A DNA stretch of 64,000 nt. Origin: Sarcomyxa edulis (lineage: Eukaryota > Basidiomycota > Agaricomycetes > Agaricales > Mycenaceae). The notes below the pieces were generated by a model, which made no database searches, had not been told where the DNA came from, and saw only the letters and a list, made by a program, of their open reading frames with translations. The stretch spans positions 1,488,001 through 1,552,000 of the forward strand of contig QUOL01000009.1 in NCBI GenBank assembly GCA_009761415.1, in the 5' to 3' direction. Position 1 is the stretch's first letter; every line of letters starts with the position of its first letter. Shown here in pieces: positions 11,191 to 21,692 of this stretch. The position numbers and the translations under genes are program-made.

Positions 11191-11860
11191 ACGCATCTTC
11201 GTACCTCGTCGGCGCGTCTCTGTAAATCAGAGACGGATGTTCTGGCTCTGCCGCACTGCCTGGAGGTTTCTGGTGATAGGTTCAGGGAACTGCTTAGCTC
11301 TGGGCAGGGTCATCACTCAAAGTATGGAGGAAATTCAATATCGGCGACACTACTTTCCTCCTGTTCGATGTGACTCTCCCTCAGTGCAATGTTTGCGGAC
11401 AGTGCATTTCCTATATTGCCTAGGTAATCCTGCTTGACGCAGCCTTTTCAGATTTACATCTACGAAGAGCTCGTCAGGTTGATAGGAAAGTAGACGAGTC
11501 GGAATTCTGTCGTACTTCTGCTTAGCTTAATCACTCTTAACTTAAGATCTGATGACGACGACCGACTCAAAACGAGTTTAGTAATCATTGTGAGCCAGAT
11601 CAATCTATATGCTATATTATGACCTACACTGATGCAAATCACAGGAAAAGGAAACGAAACCCGACCATCGACATCGTACGTCGGCGAAAGTAGAATTCGG
11701 GTAGGTCAGACGTACCCCGTGAGTCCTATCTCTCTCTTATATAACTCCTGTTCTCCTCTAGAGCCTCGCTCTAGACGTCTTGCCCATAGTCAATAAGACT
11801 ATTGAGCCGATTGAAATGCCTTGTTCCCATTGGATGAGAACAAGGCATTCAAACTGTCAA
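11191..11860. other. Intergenic; holds the 3' flank of paralogue 2
   Basis: From 11640 the sequence is the repeat partner of the 10840-11190 remnant and contains the 20-bp palindrome around CTAGAGCCTCGCTCTAG (about 11757-11776), possibly in a 3' UTR or terminator hairpin. Between 11200 and 11630 I see nothing. Confidence 0.5.
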
Positions 11861-13812
11861 TTATTGTTGATGATGGGCATAGCCCACTAAAATCGATGCT
11901 AAATATCTTGTATCAGCTTATCGGACAGCTGAAAGATCTTATATGAAGTATAGCTCACCATCTTGATCTGCACCGGCTCGCGACTCTCCGAGCGCGAACA
12001 CTGCTTGCCAGAAACTGTCTCGTGGATCAACATTGAGGCGCCAGTGATTTGGATATACCAAATCTGTATCGTTGTGGCGGCGCAGAGGCCTATCGTCGTG
12101 ACGGGGAAGGTCCGGAACGCGGTACGTCGAACGCAGGTATCTCGATAGGGAGACTGGCGTACTTGTCGGTAACTGCGCATACCTCGTTTCTTCGTCCGCG
12201 GTGCCTTCCCTGCCACTGCTCCCGGATTCATCCTGTTGCTCATAGGAGGAGTTATGTTCCGTATCGTCGGCGTCGGGTCGGTCCTCAGTACCAGAGTCAG
12301 AATCTCGATTTGCCACATCCCGACAATCCGTAGCACAGCTATCCGTGTTCTCGTAGATCTCCTCATCGTTACTCTCCCTCAATGATGACGAAGCCGAATC
12401 CCTGCTGTCGTCCTCATTGTGGTATCTAGACTCGAACTCTTCAGGGTACGAGTATGAGGGATTATAAGGCTCTAATTGAGGTGGGGATAGCAACGAAGAG
12501 CAGGGAGATGGAGATCTACTGGAGGTCCACTCGGAATCGGTGCTGCAATCATCAGAGGAATTCGAAAGGGGGTAGTCGGACTCAAACTCGGGCGAGTCAT
12601 CTGAGCTTGTGGATGAACCACGATGGCTAGGAGAGTGATTTTCGGATCCGATGAATCGCATAAATTCTTCAGCCCAGGAAATTGCAGCAGCTCTGATGTC
12701 ATCTGAGCTTGTGGATGGACCGCCATGGATAGGAGGGTGTTCGTCGGATGTGATGGACCTCATGAATTCTTCGGCCCAGGGAACTGTAGGACGTCTGCCC
12801 GATGCAGCTGGTTCGCGGGGCTCGTCCAGACGCGGACTTAGAGAACGTCTGTCGGAGGCGAGTGACGGATGAGATTCTCCATGCCAGGAAGTTGTGGCAC
12901 GCGTCTGAGTAGAGTTCGATTGCGGACTGGTATCGGAGATGTTAGCGTTGCGGGCACTGGTGACCGGATCATCATGGGCGTCGGAGTGGTTTAACCAGTC
13001 AGAGAACTCTGTAGCAGATGAACGGGCCGGGCAGCGAGGACAGAGATGAAAGAAGTTGTCAGACCGTGTCGTAGGGCTTGATCTTTGAACGTGGTATGAT
13101 GGAGATTGGGACGCGAAAGAGATGGAGGTGAAGGGGTCAAGTACCCCGGCCGATGGAGGGATACTGAGTGCGGGAACTGGTATATAGGGTGCTGAGAGGC
13201 GCCGTCGTTTGTTATTCGCGCCTCTATCAGAGCGCGAAGGCCGATTCTCGTCATCACCTTCATCACCTTCCTCATCTTCGTCCGAACTTGAGGAAGTACT
13301 AGGACGTGGCCGTTTCCCTGCGGCACTAGCGATAGTGGCAGCCTGACTTAACGCGTTTTGATGGGAGCGAGAAAGCTTCCAATGTATCACGTTCTGAGAC
13401 AAGTCCTGCAGAACAAACTCGCGTCTGGGGTTGCTCTTAGTGCCCGAGCCACCGGTCTCGTATGCCACTGGTACTTGATTAGACTCGACATCGATGTTGT
13501 GGGTCCTATTCCGAGTAGGTATACACGTAGTCGTGTTACCAGAAGACGGACCTAGATGTCATATGAAGTTGAAGTGGATCGGCCATGAGCCACCACATTT
13601 CAACATCGAATATATTTGATTTCGTACCTTCGCCAACTTCTGGTGTCAACTCGTTTCCTCTAAGCGTGCTCTCAGGTCTTTGAGCCTCCATGAATGTCTG
13701 TGAAATCATGCTCATCAACGTGTGGTCTTCAAGAACTTGAATAAGTAAGACGCACGGAGGTCACTGATACGGATTGTTCGATTGACTCGGAGACAAGGTT
13801 GGAAGGAGACAT
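11861..13812 (-). CDS. Disordered Ser/Asp-rich protein, paralogue 2 of 3
   Basis: Four exons on the minus strand: 13756-13812, 13628-13697, 11959-13551 and 11861-11898, giving 585 aa with phases closing. The N-terminus MSPSNLVSESIEQS is shared with paralogue 3, and exon 2 ends ELTPEVGEG in both. Exon 3 has YETGGSGT, an acidic run, then DENRPSRSDRGANNKRRRL (predicted nuclear localisation signal). It also has Ser/Asp-rich repeats (SWAEEFMRSITSDE / SWAEEFMRFIGSEN occur twice in tandem) and a conserved C-terminal block, TPVSLSRYLRSTYRVP...YPNHWRLNVDPRDSFW. That block is the only part that looks folded. The last exon (38 nt) adds SILVGYAH and a stop. Function is unknown; nuclear location is inferred from the basic cluster only. 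Confidence 0.8.
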
Positions 13813-13916
13813 CGAATTGTTGGTTATATTTGAAAGGGAGAACGCAAGCTTTGAGTGGAGTCAAATCGAGATACTAGATGTATGTTAGAGGAAAGAGAAA
13901 GGAGAAGTGTGTTCGT

Positions 13917-13927
13917 TGTATTTATAG
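13917..13927 (-). promoter_or_regulatory. TATA box of paralogue 2
   Basis: On the minus strand this reads CTATAAATA, about 107 bp upstream of the ATG at 13812. The surrounding ~110 bp (AGCGCGTCCTATAAATAC...) is nearly the same as upstream of paralogue 3, at the same spacing, so the promoter was duplicated with the gene. Confidence 0.6.
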
Positions 13928-16317
13928 GACGCGCTGTGATGATTTGTTTGTGCCCTCGGCAGTTTCCACGGTTTGGATATCTGTACCCAGTCCACCAGAC
14001 AGAACAAAGGGATTTACTACATACCGTACGCTGTTTTGCTCGCCCAGATAGCCGCAATGTCGTCCGTCCTTGTCTGAGGACAGGGTCGGGATAGACGATT
14101 TGAATTTCATTGCTAAAGGCTTCGTGTTCGTGCCTCCAAGTAGTCTCTACCGCACTTACAGGATCTACAGAAACCCGCTAGGATATCACGCAGATAGATA
14201 AAAGATGCATATTATTCGAGCCTCTGAGAACTGGATAGCATTAATTTGAACAGATTCACGGTCGCGGTCCAACCGTCAATTCCAAGTCGCACGATCTAGC
14301 AGAGTGCCACCAAACCAAAACTACGAGTCGAATTCGAGCCCGGCATCAAAAAAGGGTGTGACCTGGCACGCTCAGGGGAGGTACCACAGAAAGAACAAAG
14401 CGCCTAAGGTCTGCGGTACAGGATTGCCACTGACGAGGAAACACCTAAGCATCAACGTAGGAGCTTAAGACGGAGAATGAAGTGGAAGGAAAAGACGTTC
14501 CGTAAACCGTAAGCGTACTTCTGGTATGGTTTATATGGCCCGTATAAGTCTTTCGGCTGGACTGGGTTTGGCCAACGAGTCAAATCGGACACTTGGCTGA
14601 GATTGGATGGTTCGGGAAAACTGCCGCCTGCGACATCGAGTATGGTGCTCATAAACCATACAGGCCTGTTGGCCAAAGTGGCTTTCGCCAACGAGCCAAA
14701 GACGACACTTGGCTGACTGGGAGGGACAGTTTTTCTGAACCGTCGGGAATACTGCTGTATGGTTTCTGTAAACCGTACACATGGTTTGGCTAGGTCGAGT
14801 CTCTCCAACCAGCCAGATTGAACACTTCGCCAACTTCCGCGGTCCCTGAAAACCGTCAAAAACTGGAACTAGCCGAAAGACCCTGTTTGAGGAGTCCGAG
14901 TCGGTGTCGCACCATCTGGTACAGCTCAGAGCGCTCCTCGGGAGCTACTTTCCATCTTCAGATAGTGACCGGACGGTGGATCATGGAGCAAGGCTAACGG
15001 AGAAACCAAGAGACGCACAAGGATTGTTGAACGGCGGCGACGATCCTTCGTCAGAATCACGAATGCGGTGATCCGTTGTTTCTGGGAAACAAATGCGGCT
15101 AAAAGATCTATAAACAAGAGGTCTCGAAGAATACAAAGAAGGACAGAAACAAGGGGAGCAACGCAAGTCTCAGACGCAGTGGGGAAACGGCGAGGAGAAC
15201 TCCAAGGGCAAGTATGATTCCGGGAGGACAGTGATGGTCTATGTTCCCTAGTCTGTTGAACTGTTGCACGGACGGGAAGACGATATGAGAGGTCCAGTAT
15301 GGTCGGAAGAATGAGACTCCAAGCATCGAGCTATTTGAAACGTTCAAGCTACCTCGAAATGTCAAGGGCTGGATGAGAGTGAAGCAAAATGACGCACTAG
15401 ATAGAGGGCATGTGGAAGATTGCATTACGGCTGACAAGCAGATGGAATAGCATAGATCCATCTGGAGGGAGCGAGCGGGATATAGATGACAGAGTCAAGA
15501 GCCAAAAACGTCAGGACAATCATAGTCTTGCGTCGTTCGCTTGCACACGTCCAAGCGCGTCGAAGAGATCAGGTTGTCTAAAGGACAGGAAACCAGCGAG
15601 GAGAGTAGAGTCAACGATGAACTGCGATTCCACACATGAGCGGAATCACTCCCGAGTTTTTTTTTGACACGTATGGCCCTCCTAGTGTCCTCGAGGCAAG
15701 CAGATGAGATAATGTAAACTCGTACCTCTGAACATGAACGCTCCTCACCCCCCCAAAGCTCCCAGCCTCTCAAATCGTCTTCATTCCATCGACACCCGCC
15801 AACTGGTCATTGAGTGTGAGAAAACAGAACTCACCAGCTGGGAGGTCCAAGTCTCTTAGTTCATGACGACAGAGTTCTTGAGGCTTTCGCTTCAATTGCA
15901 AAAAGCAAAAAAAATGATACTCGTGTATAGTAGGTTGGTGTTGGTCGATGGTGAGGGTACGAGAGGAGCTCGTCCTTCTCACGCCTACCTTATCGCTTTC
16001 ATGATCTGACCGTCAACGACTCGGACACCGGCCTCTTCATATCTCATTGTCTGTATCTCGTTCGAACCCAAAAATCTATATGGTATAAGTCATTGATACA
16101 AATAATACAAGAAAGAAAAATGGGCCGCCATCGAAAGCCTGGTCTTACGGCGACAGTCCAATCCGTCTTCGAAGTGGATGTACACCGTAAGCACCTTCAA
16201 TTCTTCCCCTTCCACCATCCTCCTCTGGATCCAGGCTCCAGAAGTTTTGCCCATAGTCGAGAAGACTACTGAGCTGCTTGAGCTGCCTTGCGTGCTCATT
16301 AGATGAGAGCAAGGCAC
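13928..16317. other. Intergenic with decayed remnants; no intact gene seen
   Basis: This stretch contains the degenerate tandem repeat at 14560-14860. At about 15440-15690 there is a segment with the same landmark (CCGAGTTTTTTTTTTGACACG...CCTCCTAG) as 10045-10090, probably a remnant of the duplicated plus-strand neighbour. The 3' flank of paralogue 3 begins at about 16090. A bit over 1 kb of the interval has no recognisable content. Confidence 0.45.
14560..14860. repeat. Degenerate tandem repeat, about 2.5 copies of ~115 bp
   Basis: Each unit contains GGCCAACGAG(T/C)CAAA, CGACACTTGGCTGA, a GG(A/T)..GTTTTTCTGAACCG-like segment, and an AAACCRTACA word next to TATGG. The AAACCGTA/TACGGTTT words in both orientations could fold. 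It lies upstream of paralogue 2. Function is unknown. Confidence 0.55.
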
Positions 16318-17842
16318 TCAAACTGTCGATTGATTTTCGCCGTGGGCATCGCCCACAGGAGTTGATGCTACACATTTTTATCAGCTCATTGGAGAGGAAA
16401 ACCAATATTATCAAAGACTCACTGATCGGTCCTGCCCTCGAATCGAGTGCCACCTCGTTATCCTCGATTCTAGGTCGCCACAGCTCGTCTCGTGGATCAA
16501 TACGGACGCGCCAGTGGTTCGGAACCAAAAAAGACGAGTCGTCGTCATGGTTAGCTTTCGGGATACGGTTCCCGGAACACAGATACTTCGATAGGGAGAC
16601 TGGCGTGCTCCGTGTCTGTGCCAGTCCCCACCTCAGGTCTTCATCCGTGATTTTCCCCCTCCTGCTGCCTAGATATCTATGTTCCACCTGTTTCCTGACA
16701 TAGGTCTTGATGTATTCGAGGTCGGACTCCAGTGATGGACAGAGATCATCCTGCATCGCACTTGGAGCACGCACCAAAGGTAGAGGTGATCGGCGAGAGT
16801 GATTGTTCGAACCAGCGATAGACCTTCGGCTAGAATCGAAGTAACTTGTCCGACTGATTAGCTTGTGAGCAGGAATACGGGGCGGCATGCGAGGGCGGTA
16901 CAGATGTGAATGAGTAGCGGGAGAGACAGAGACACGATGTTTAGCAGCCTTTGACGAAAGAGGAGTGTGAGGAGGCGTGGACTCTGTCAAGAGGCGCCGG
17001 CGTTTGTTATTCCCGCCTCTATCGGACCCCAGAGCCCGATTCTCATCAGCGTGTTCCTCATCCGAAACAGAGGATCGACTGCAATATGACCGTTTGTGGG
17101 GTCGCTCGTCAATCCGCACGATACTGGGGGTGGTAAGATGTCCATCGATAAGCCGTGACCGAGCACGACCTCTTTCGATGACATCGACACTTGAAATGTC
17201 GATCCCGAGGCCCTCCAATGCGTTCGTACTGGCTGTGGAGGGCAGCACCGAAGTTAAGTCTTGCTCGTCCGCATCTTTACGCGCAATCTGCAGATAAGCG
17301 GCCGCATTATTAAGATGTGGTTCGTGAGCAGATGTAAGGGGGTGGCTTACGCTGCTGGTGGTAAGGGTGTTAGGCTTATGAAGCGGGTTTGACATGTCTG
17401 GTAAGAAGTGGAGTGGCCTGAGAGTCGATGGGTCCTGAGATAATTCCCGAAGAACGGACTCGTCCTCGGCGGCTGTGCCACTGGCCTCGATTGTCACTGC
17501 TGCCACCGAACTGTGCACCATTTCGGTGCTGTGTGTGTATGGATTGGTAGGTGTATATGTTGTCAAGTCTGTGGAAACTGTATCTAGAGAAAATATGAAG
17601 TTGATGTCCATACTATGAGCCACTCCATTTCAACATTGAATATAGTTGATCTCGTACCTTCGCCAACTTCTGGTGTCAACTCGTTCGTCATAAGCGTGCT
17701 CTCGGGTCTTTGAACATTCCTGAATGTCTGTGAAGTCATGCTCATCAACGTGTGGTCTTTAAGAACTTGAATGGGTATGACGCACCGAGGTCACTGGGAT
17801 GGATTGTTCGATTGATTCGGAGACAAGGTTGGAAGGAGACAT
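16318..17842 (-). CDS. Disordered Ser/Arg-rich protein, paralogue 3 of 3
   Basis: Four exons on the minus strand: 17786-17842, 17658-17727, 16423-17583 and 16318-16367, giving 445 aa with phases closing. The first two exons match paralogue 2 closely (MSPSNLVSESIEQS; QRPESTL..NELTPEVGEG). Exon 3 carries IEASGTAAED, the acidic/basic motif DENRALGSDRGGNNKRRRL, and the conserved C-terminal block TPVSLSKYLCSGNRIP...VPNHWRVRIDPRDELW. The last exon adds STPVGDAHGENQSTV. The alternative of reading through the last intron gives a longer, unrelated tail and is less likely, because paralogue 2 splices at the same place. Function is unknown. Confidence 0.8.
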
Positions 17843-17945
17843 CGGATTGTGTTTATATTTGAAAGGGAAAACGCAAGGTTTGAGTGGAGTGGATCGAAAT
17901 GCTAGATGTATGTTGGAAGAAAGAGAAAGGAGAGGCGCGTTTGTG

Positions 17946-17955
17946 GTATTTATAG
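17946..17955 (-). promoter_or_regulatory. TATA box of paralogue 3
   Basis: On the minus strand this reads TATAAATA, about 105 bp upstream of the ATG at 17842. It is embedded in the same conserved promoter block as paralogue 2 (AGCGCGTCCTATAAATACC). Confidence 0.6.
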
Positions 17956-18249
17956 GACGCGCTGTGATGCTGTGTTTATTCCTTCCGCATGTTCCACAAT
18001 TTGGACGTCTGTACTTACCAGATGGCCACCGGACAGGACAATTAATTAGACTGGCTAGATGCAGTATTATGCTCAGAGGGTCCGCCCTTGTATAAGGTTG
18101 AATTAAAGGAAAAAGACAATCGAGTTTCATCGATTCTCGCTTCGTGTCCGTGAGCAGCGTTCAGCCTTAGTTCATTCAACTCATACTGGTCATTTATCTG
18201 CAGAGACCCATTGGGTGTCGATGCTCTGCTCAAAGTGAAAAGTATGGGT

Positions 18250-19470
18250 CAGTGTATCAGACTCGAGCGCGTACAGAAAGTTTCTCAGAAAGGTACAGAA
18301 TCTCAGCGGGAGCCGGCCTGAAGCTCATTTCTCACGCTTACCTCCGAGCCCGATGGCCGACTCGGACACGAACTGTCCCGAAACTGCCTCCGTCCAATCT
18401 CCATCTGTCTCGCTTTCTCGAAGATCTCAACTGCACATTGGCGTAGACTCACAAAAAAGTAACGAGGACGACACTAAAGCGGCCATTCTGGACGACGACG
18501 CCAGAAGTTTGGGGTGCAGAGTTGGGGGAATAATGCTAGAGAACTGGGCAAGACAGGTATGTAGATCAGTTCCTGTTCCTTTCAAAGACTTCGAAGGTTT
18601 CAGGTACAAGGTGAGTGCCCATTGCCGATCCCATCTTCCTCCCTTTCTGCATCCGGGCTTCGGTTGAAGTCCTGCCCATAGTCTGAATAGATATGGACCT
18701 GTTGGGTAGACTGACCAGCTCAGAGTAGCTTGAATCACCCAAGATGTCATGTCTGGAGCTCGGGTATGACCTGCCGTGTTGATTCTATTAGGGCGGACAG
18801 TGCCGAAGACGAAGCGGCCTGCGAGGTCGAGCCTAATGATGTCGATATGTATGTTGCCAAACATCCCGTAATCGTGCAGTGACGTCGACAAAGCAGAAGA
18901 CGATGACATTGAGAGTGGGAAGAGTACATCGAAGTTATAATGCAACGGGTTGTTTCTGGAGACCTGTCATTATTTCTCGGCTTATCAGGAGTTACCTCCC
19001 AGACGCATCATGCGCTAATTCATTGTCCATGAGACTCTGTAATGCCGTGTCTGCTCATCTCAACGCAGGATTGCATATGATTAAGAAATGCAAGTCGGAC
19101 AGAGCGGTCGAAACTCTATCATTGGGCTCCCGAATTCTTGACAATACTCGTAACACGAACTTCCTCATCTATCATGGTGACTTCCGCCACTCATTGCATC
19201 ATGCGTCAATCATCGATGATTTGTCAAATAGGGAATGTGCACCGTATGATATCCCACTCCTCCGAGGTTTGAAGTTATAAACCTCCGGATCGGCCTGCCT
19301 CCCCAGGGTAATGGGCGTGGCTATAGTTGATACTGGAAATAGCATCGATCCGAGCGTTTCACAAAGGAAAAATCGATGTCGTCGGACGTAAATATCCATT
19401 CTTCCCTTGTGGATCCTGACTCTCCAGGTCTCGCCCATTGTTGAGAAGGCCATCAGACATTGAACTCTTG
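18250..19470 (+). pseudogene. Remnants of the duplicated plus-strand neighbour and of a 3' family flank
   Basis: Positions 18440-18720 align with 10500-10740: VGGI...FKDFEGF against LGGI...SKDFDSF, then a GTGAGT intron ending AATAG, then GACCTGTTGGGT...CAGAGTAGCTT. The splice phase differs from the first copy and the final exon frame is not kept, so this copy is probably dead. At 19330-19460 a degraded match to the 3' flank of paralogue 3 is seen (GGATCCTGACTCTCCAGGTC...CCCATTGTTGAGAAG). Nothing convincing is seen between them. Confidence 0.4.
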
Positions 19471-19919
19471 GTGAATCTTTTTTTTGGGTGCCACATTGTC
19501 GGTCAACCGGTCTGTTTCCGTATTTCGTTTGCCTGTGTTCAGGTTTACAATCGTTCGACGCACATGAAAAATGCATGTCCCTTCGTTCCAGAAAACGCCG
19601 TCTCTACTGCCTTAAAAACATTGTCTCCGCCTCTCTCGAACGATGTTTACTGCATCTTCCCTTGACTGCACCCGATACATTTCCAGAGTCAGTAGTCTTC
19701 AGGTTTCAAGCAGTCTTGGGTAGCTCCGTCTCTCTCGCATCTTCAAAAAGTACCCTGTGTTGACTTGCATTTATTTCTACAGGTGTCCTGTCTCATTCGG
19801 ATCAAGTTTTTTGACTCAAACCTCCCGGTAAACCTCTTCAAGTATTGACTCCAATCCCCACTGCCTACGTAGGACATCGGCTGGACACAACGGTCTTGTC
19901 ATGCCGTCTGTCGGAGGGG

Positions 19920-19927
19920 TATATAAA
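19920..19927 (+). promoter_or_regulatory. TATA box of the first Cys-rich secreted protein gene
   Basis: TATATAAA lies 132 bp upstream of the ATG at 20059. A matching element sits upstream of the second paralogue. Confidence 0.65.
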
Positions 19928-20058
19928 CCTCTCGAACCCAGTTCTACTCAACGGCACTTCTGCGTCTGATTAGGACTATAGTAGGAGTAAGTCTGTCTGT
20001 ATCGAGGTATTATCCCTTCTTACATTCCACTTCAGCGCAACGCTATATAACAGCTACG

Positions 20059-20343
20059 ATGCAACTCAGATCCGCCTCCACCCTTCTCGCTCTCATCCTC
20101 GCCTCAACATCGGTGCTCGCCAACCCTCTCTCCCACAACGTCCGGACAGCCTCCTGCCCCTCCCAATCCTCCTCTGTCCATCCAGGTCCGGGACGGTGCG
20201 AGCTCCTCGCTGGATCTAAAATCCCCGCGTGCGTCGGGTTCTGCGGAAACGAGACATACGTGAGTGCGTGCGGTGCATGCGAGGGTACAACGTCGGGGTG
20301 TATCGTGAATGACGACGGAAGTTGCTTGGTTGTTGAAGAATAA
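20059..20343 (+). CDS. Small Cys-rich secreted protein, paralogue A
   Basis: Single exon, 94 aa. The first ~21 residues (MQLRSASTLLALILASTSVLA) form a signal peptide with an Ala-x-Ala-type cleavage site before NPLSHN. The mature part has eight cysteines, in the order PGRCELL, CVGFCGN, CGACEGTTSGCIVNDDGSC, and one N-glycosylation site (NETY). It is secreted and likely stabilised by four disulfides. The size and Cys spacing are those of fungal small secreted proteins, some of which are effectors or antimicrobial peptides; no specific family is recognised. It forms a tandem pair with the gene at 21402, 1.06 kb away on the same strand. Confidence 0.85.
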   Translation: MQLRSASTLLALILASTSVLANPLSHNVRTASCPSQSSSVHPGPGRCELLAGSKIPACVGFCGNETYVSACGACEGTTSGCIVNDDGSCLVVEE

Positions 20344-21246
20344 ATGAGTCGGTGAGGCTTCAGCCCTATCTTCGAGCGATGAGTTTGGTAATACTGACTG
20401 CAAGCATTCAGCTAATTGGGAAGATGCCTTGATATTTATATCAGACGATGTAACAATGTGTGGAAACTAGACGACGCTAATCTTAAAGCATGAAATGAAC
20501 TCATGGCATCTGTGTTATCGTCTTCAATTGCGCAAGTGCAGGCGCCAACTTGAAACTCATCCTGCCCTGCGTTGAGCGCGGACTCTGCGGAATGTGGCGC
20601 TCTCTTTCTCCATTCAATATCAACGGAGTCGGCGCAGTCTTCCCTCTCGGAGCTCGGTGAGTGCATTGGATGTCGCTTCCGATGTCTTCAATGCTTACTT
20701 GTATTCTAGATCTACGTCTTCCAAACGCTTTGTCCTGCGGATTTTGTTCTATGAAGTCCTGATCCGAGTCTGACGGTGTGATGGTATACTATACGCCGAC
20801 GGCGTGTGTACATGGCCAGGCACCAGGCATCATGCATCATGATCTCATTGTTCCCGAAATGTTTTCCACAATCGTATTTATGTACCATTTCTTGATTCAA
20901 TTTGATCTGGACCCCGATACCCCATATTGACAAGTATTTATTTCTGAAGGCGATAGCCATAGGCTTCCAGCCTTTGGCTAGCTCGACAACTTCTCCAAAA
21001 TGGACGGCCATCTCATGGCTAGCCTCAAGTCCTCCCCAATTTTGATCTTCCCTCTCAGCGCTCTTCGTCTTTGTGCCTATAATCGACCATAACAGATATC
21101 TCCACGACCATCCTATCCGCTCGGCTACCAATGGCTTTTGGACTAAGGTTTGATGCGGCTATAGCGTCGAGGTGTCGAGTTCCGAACCTGACCTCATACG
21201 TACGACATTGGACACCGCGGTCTGACCTGGCCGCTCATCTGAGGAC
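20344..21246. other. Intergenic between the two secreted-protein genes
   Basis: I see no supported gene. The minus-strand frame at 20712-21131 is open, but has no family resemblance, signal or splice support. Confidence 0.5.
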
Positions 21247-21254
21247 CATATAAA
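21247..21254 (+). promoter_or_regulatory. TATA box of the second Cys-rich secreted protein gene
   Basis: CATATAAA lies 155 bp upstream of the ATG at 21402. It is followed by AACC, as in the first copy, consistent with duplication of the promoter with the gene. Confidence 0.6.
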
Positions 21255-21401
21255 CCCTACCACCTTGGATCAGGTCTTACCCAGAGCATACTTGCGTCTA
21301 GCTGTGCCCGTGAGTCGACTGTCCAGAATACTAGTACCACTTACCTATTTCACGTCCATCCTAGTTCCGCCACAGCACAATCTTCAACGACAATCACCAC
21401 G

Positions 21402-21692
21402 ATGCAATTCTTATATGTCTTCCCTCTCATCACTCTCCTCTTCACCTCTTCACCCGTTGTCGCCAACCCACTTCACCCGCTCACCTCACTAACCGCCCGA
21501 CAAGACTCATGTTTCTGCACATCTCCCACAGGCTGTCCGGGTCGATGCGCGCTGCTTGAGGAGTCTCAAGTCTCCGTCTGCCTCGGGTACTGCGGAAATG
21601 CGACGCGTGTAGATGGATGTAGCGCCTGCGGGGATACGACGTTGGGGTGCATTGTGAATGACGATGGAAGCTGCTTCACTGTTGATGAATGA
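21402..21692 (+). CDS. Small Cys-rich secreted protein, paralogue B
   Basis: Single exon, 96 aa. It has a signal peptide (MQFLYVFPLITLLFTSSPVVA) followed by NPLHPLTSLTARQ; the Ala-Arg-Gln could be a propeptide cleavage region. The mature part has ten cysteines: DSCFC, GCPGRCALL, CLGYCGN, CSACGDTTLGCIVNDDGSC. The last 40 residues match paralogue A closely (CGN...GCIVNDDGSC...V.E), while the N-terminal Cys pattern has two more cysteines and so probably one more disulfide. One NAT glycosylation site falls at the same place as NET in A. The role is unknown; it is secreted. Confidence 0.85.
   Translation: MQFLYVFPLITLLFTSSPVVANPLHPLTSLTARQDSCFCTSPTGCPGRCALLEESQVSVCLGYCGNATRVDGCSACGDTTLGCIVNDDGSCFTVDE

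Noticed and set aside
20712..21131. 139-aa minus-strand frame between the Cys-rich genes
   Set aside because: No family resemblance and no signal or splice context; likely chance.
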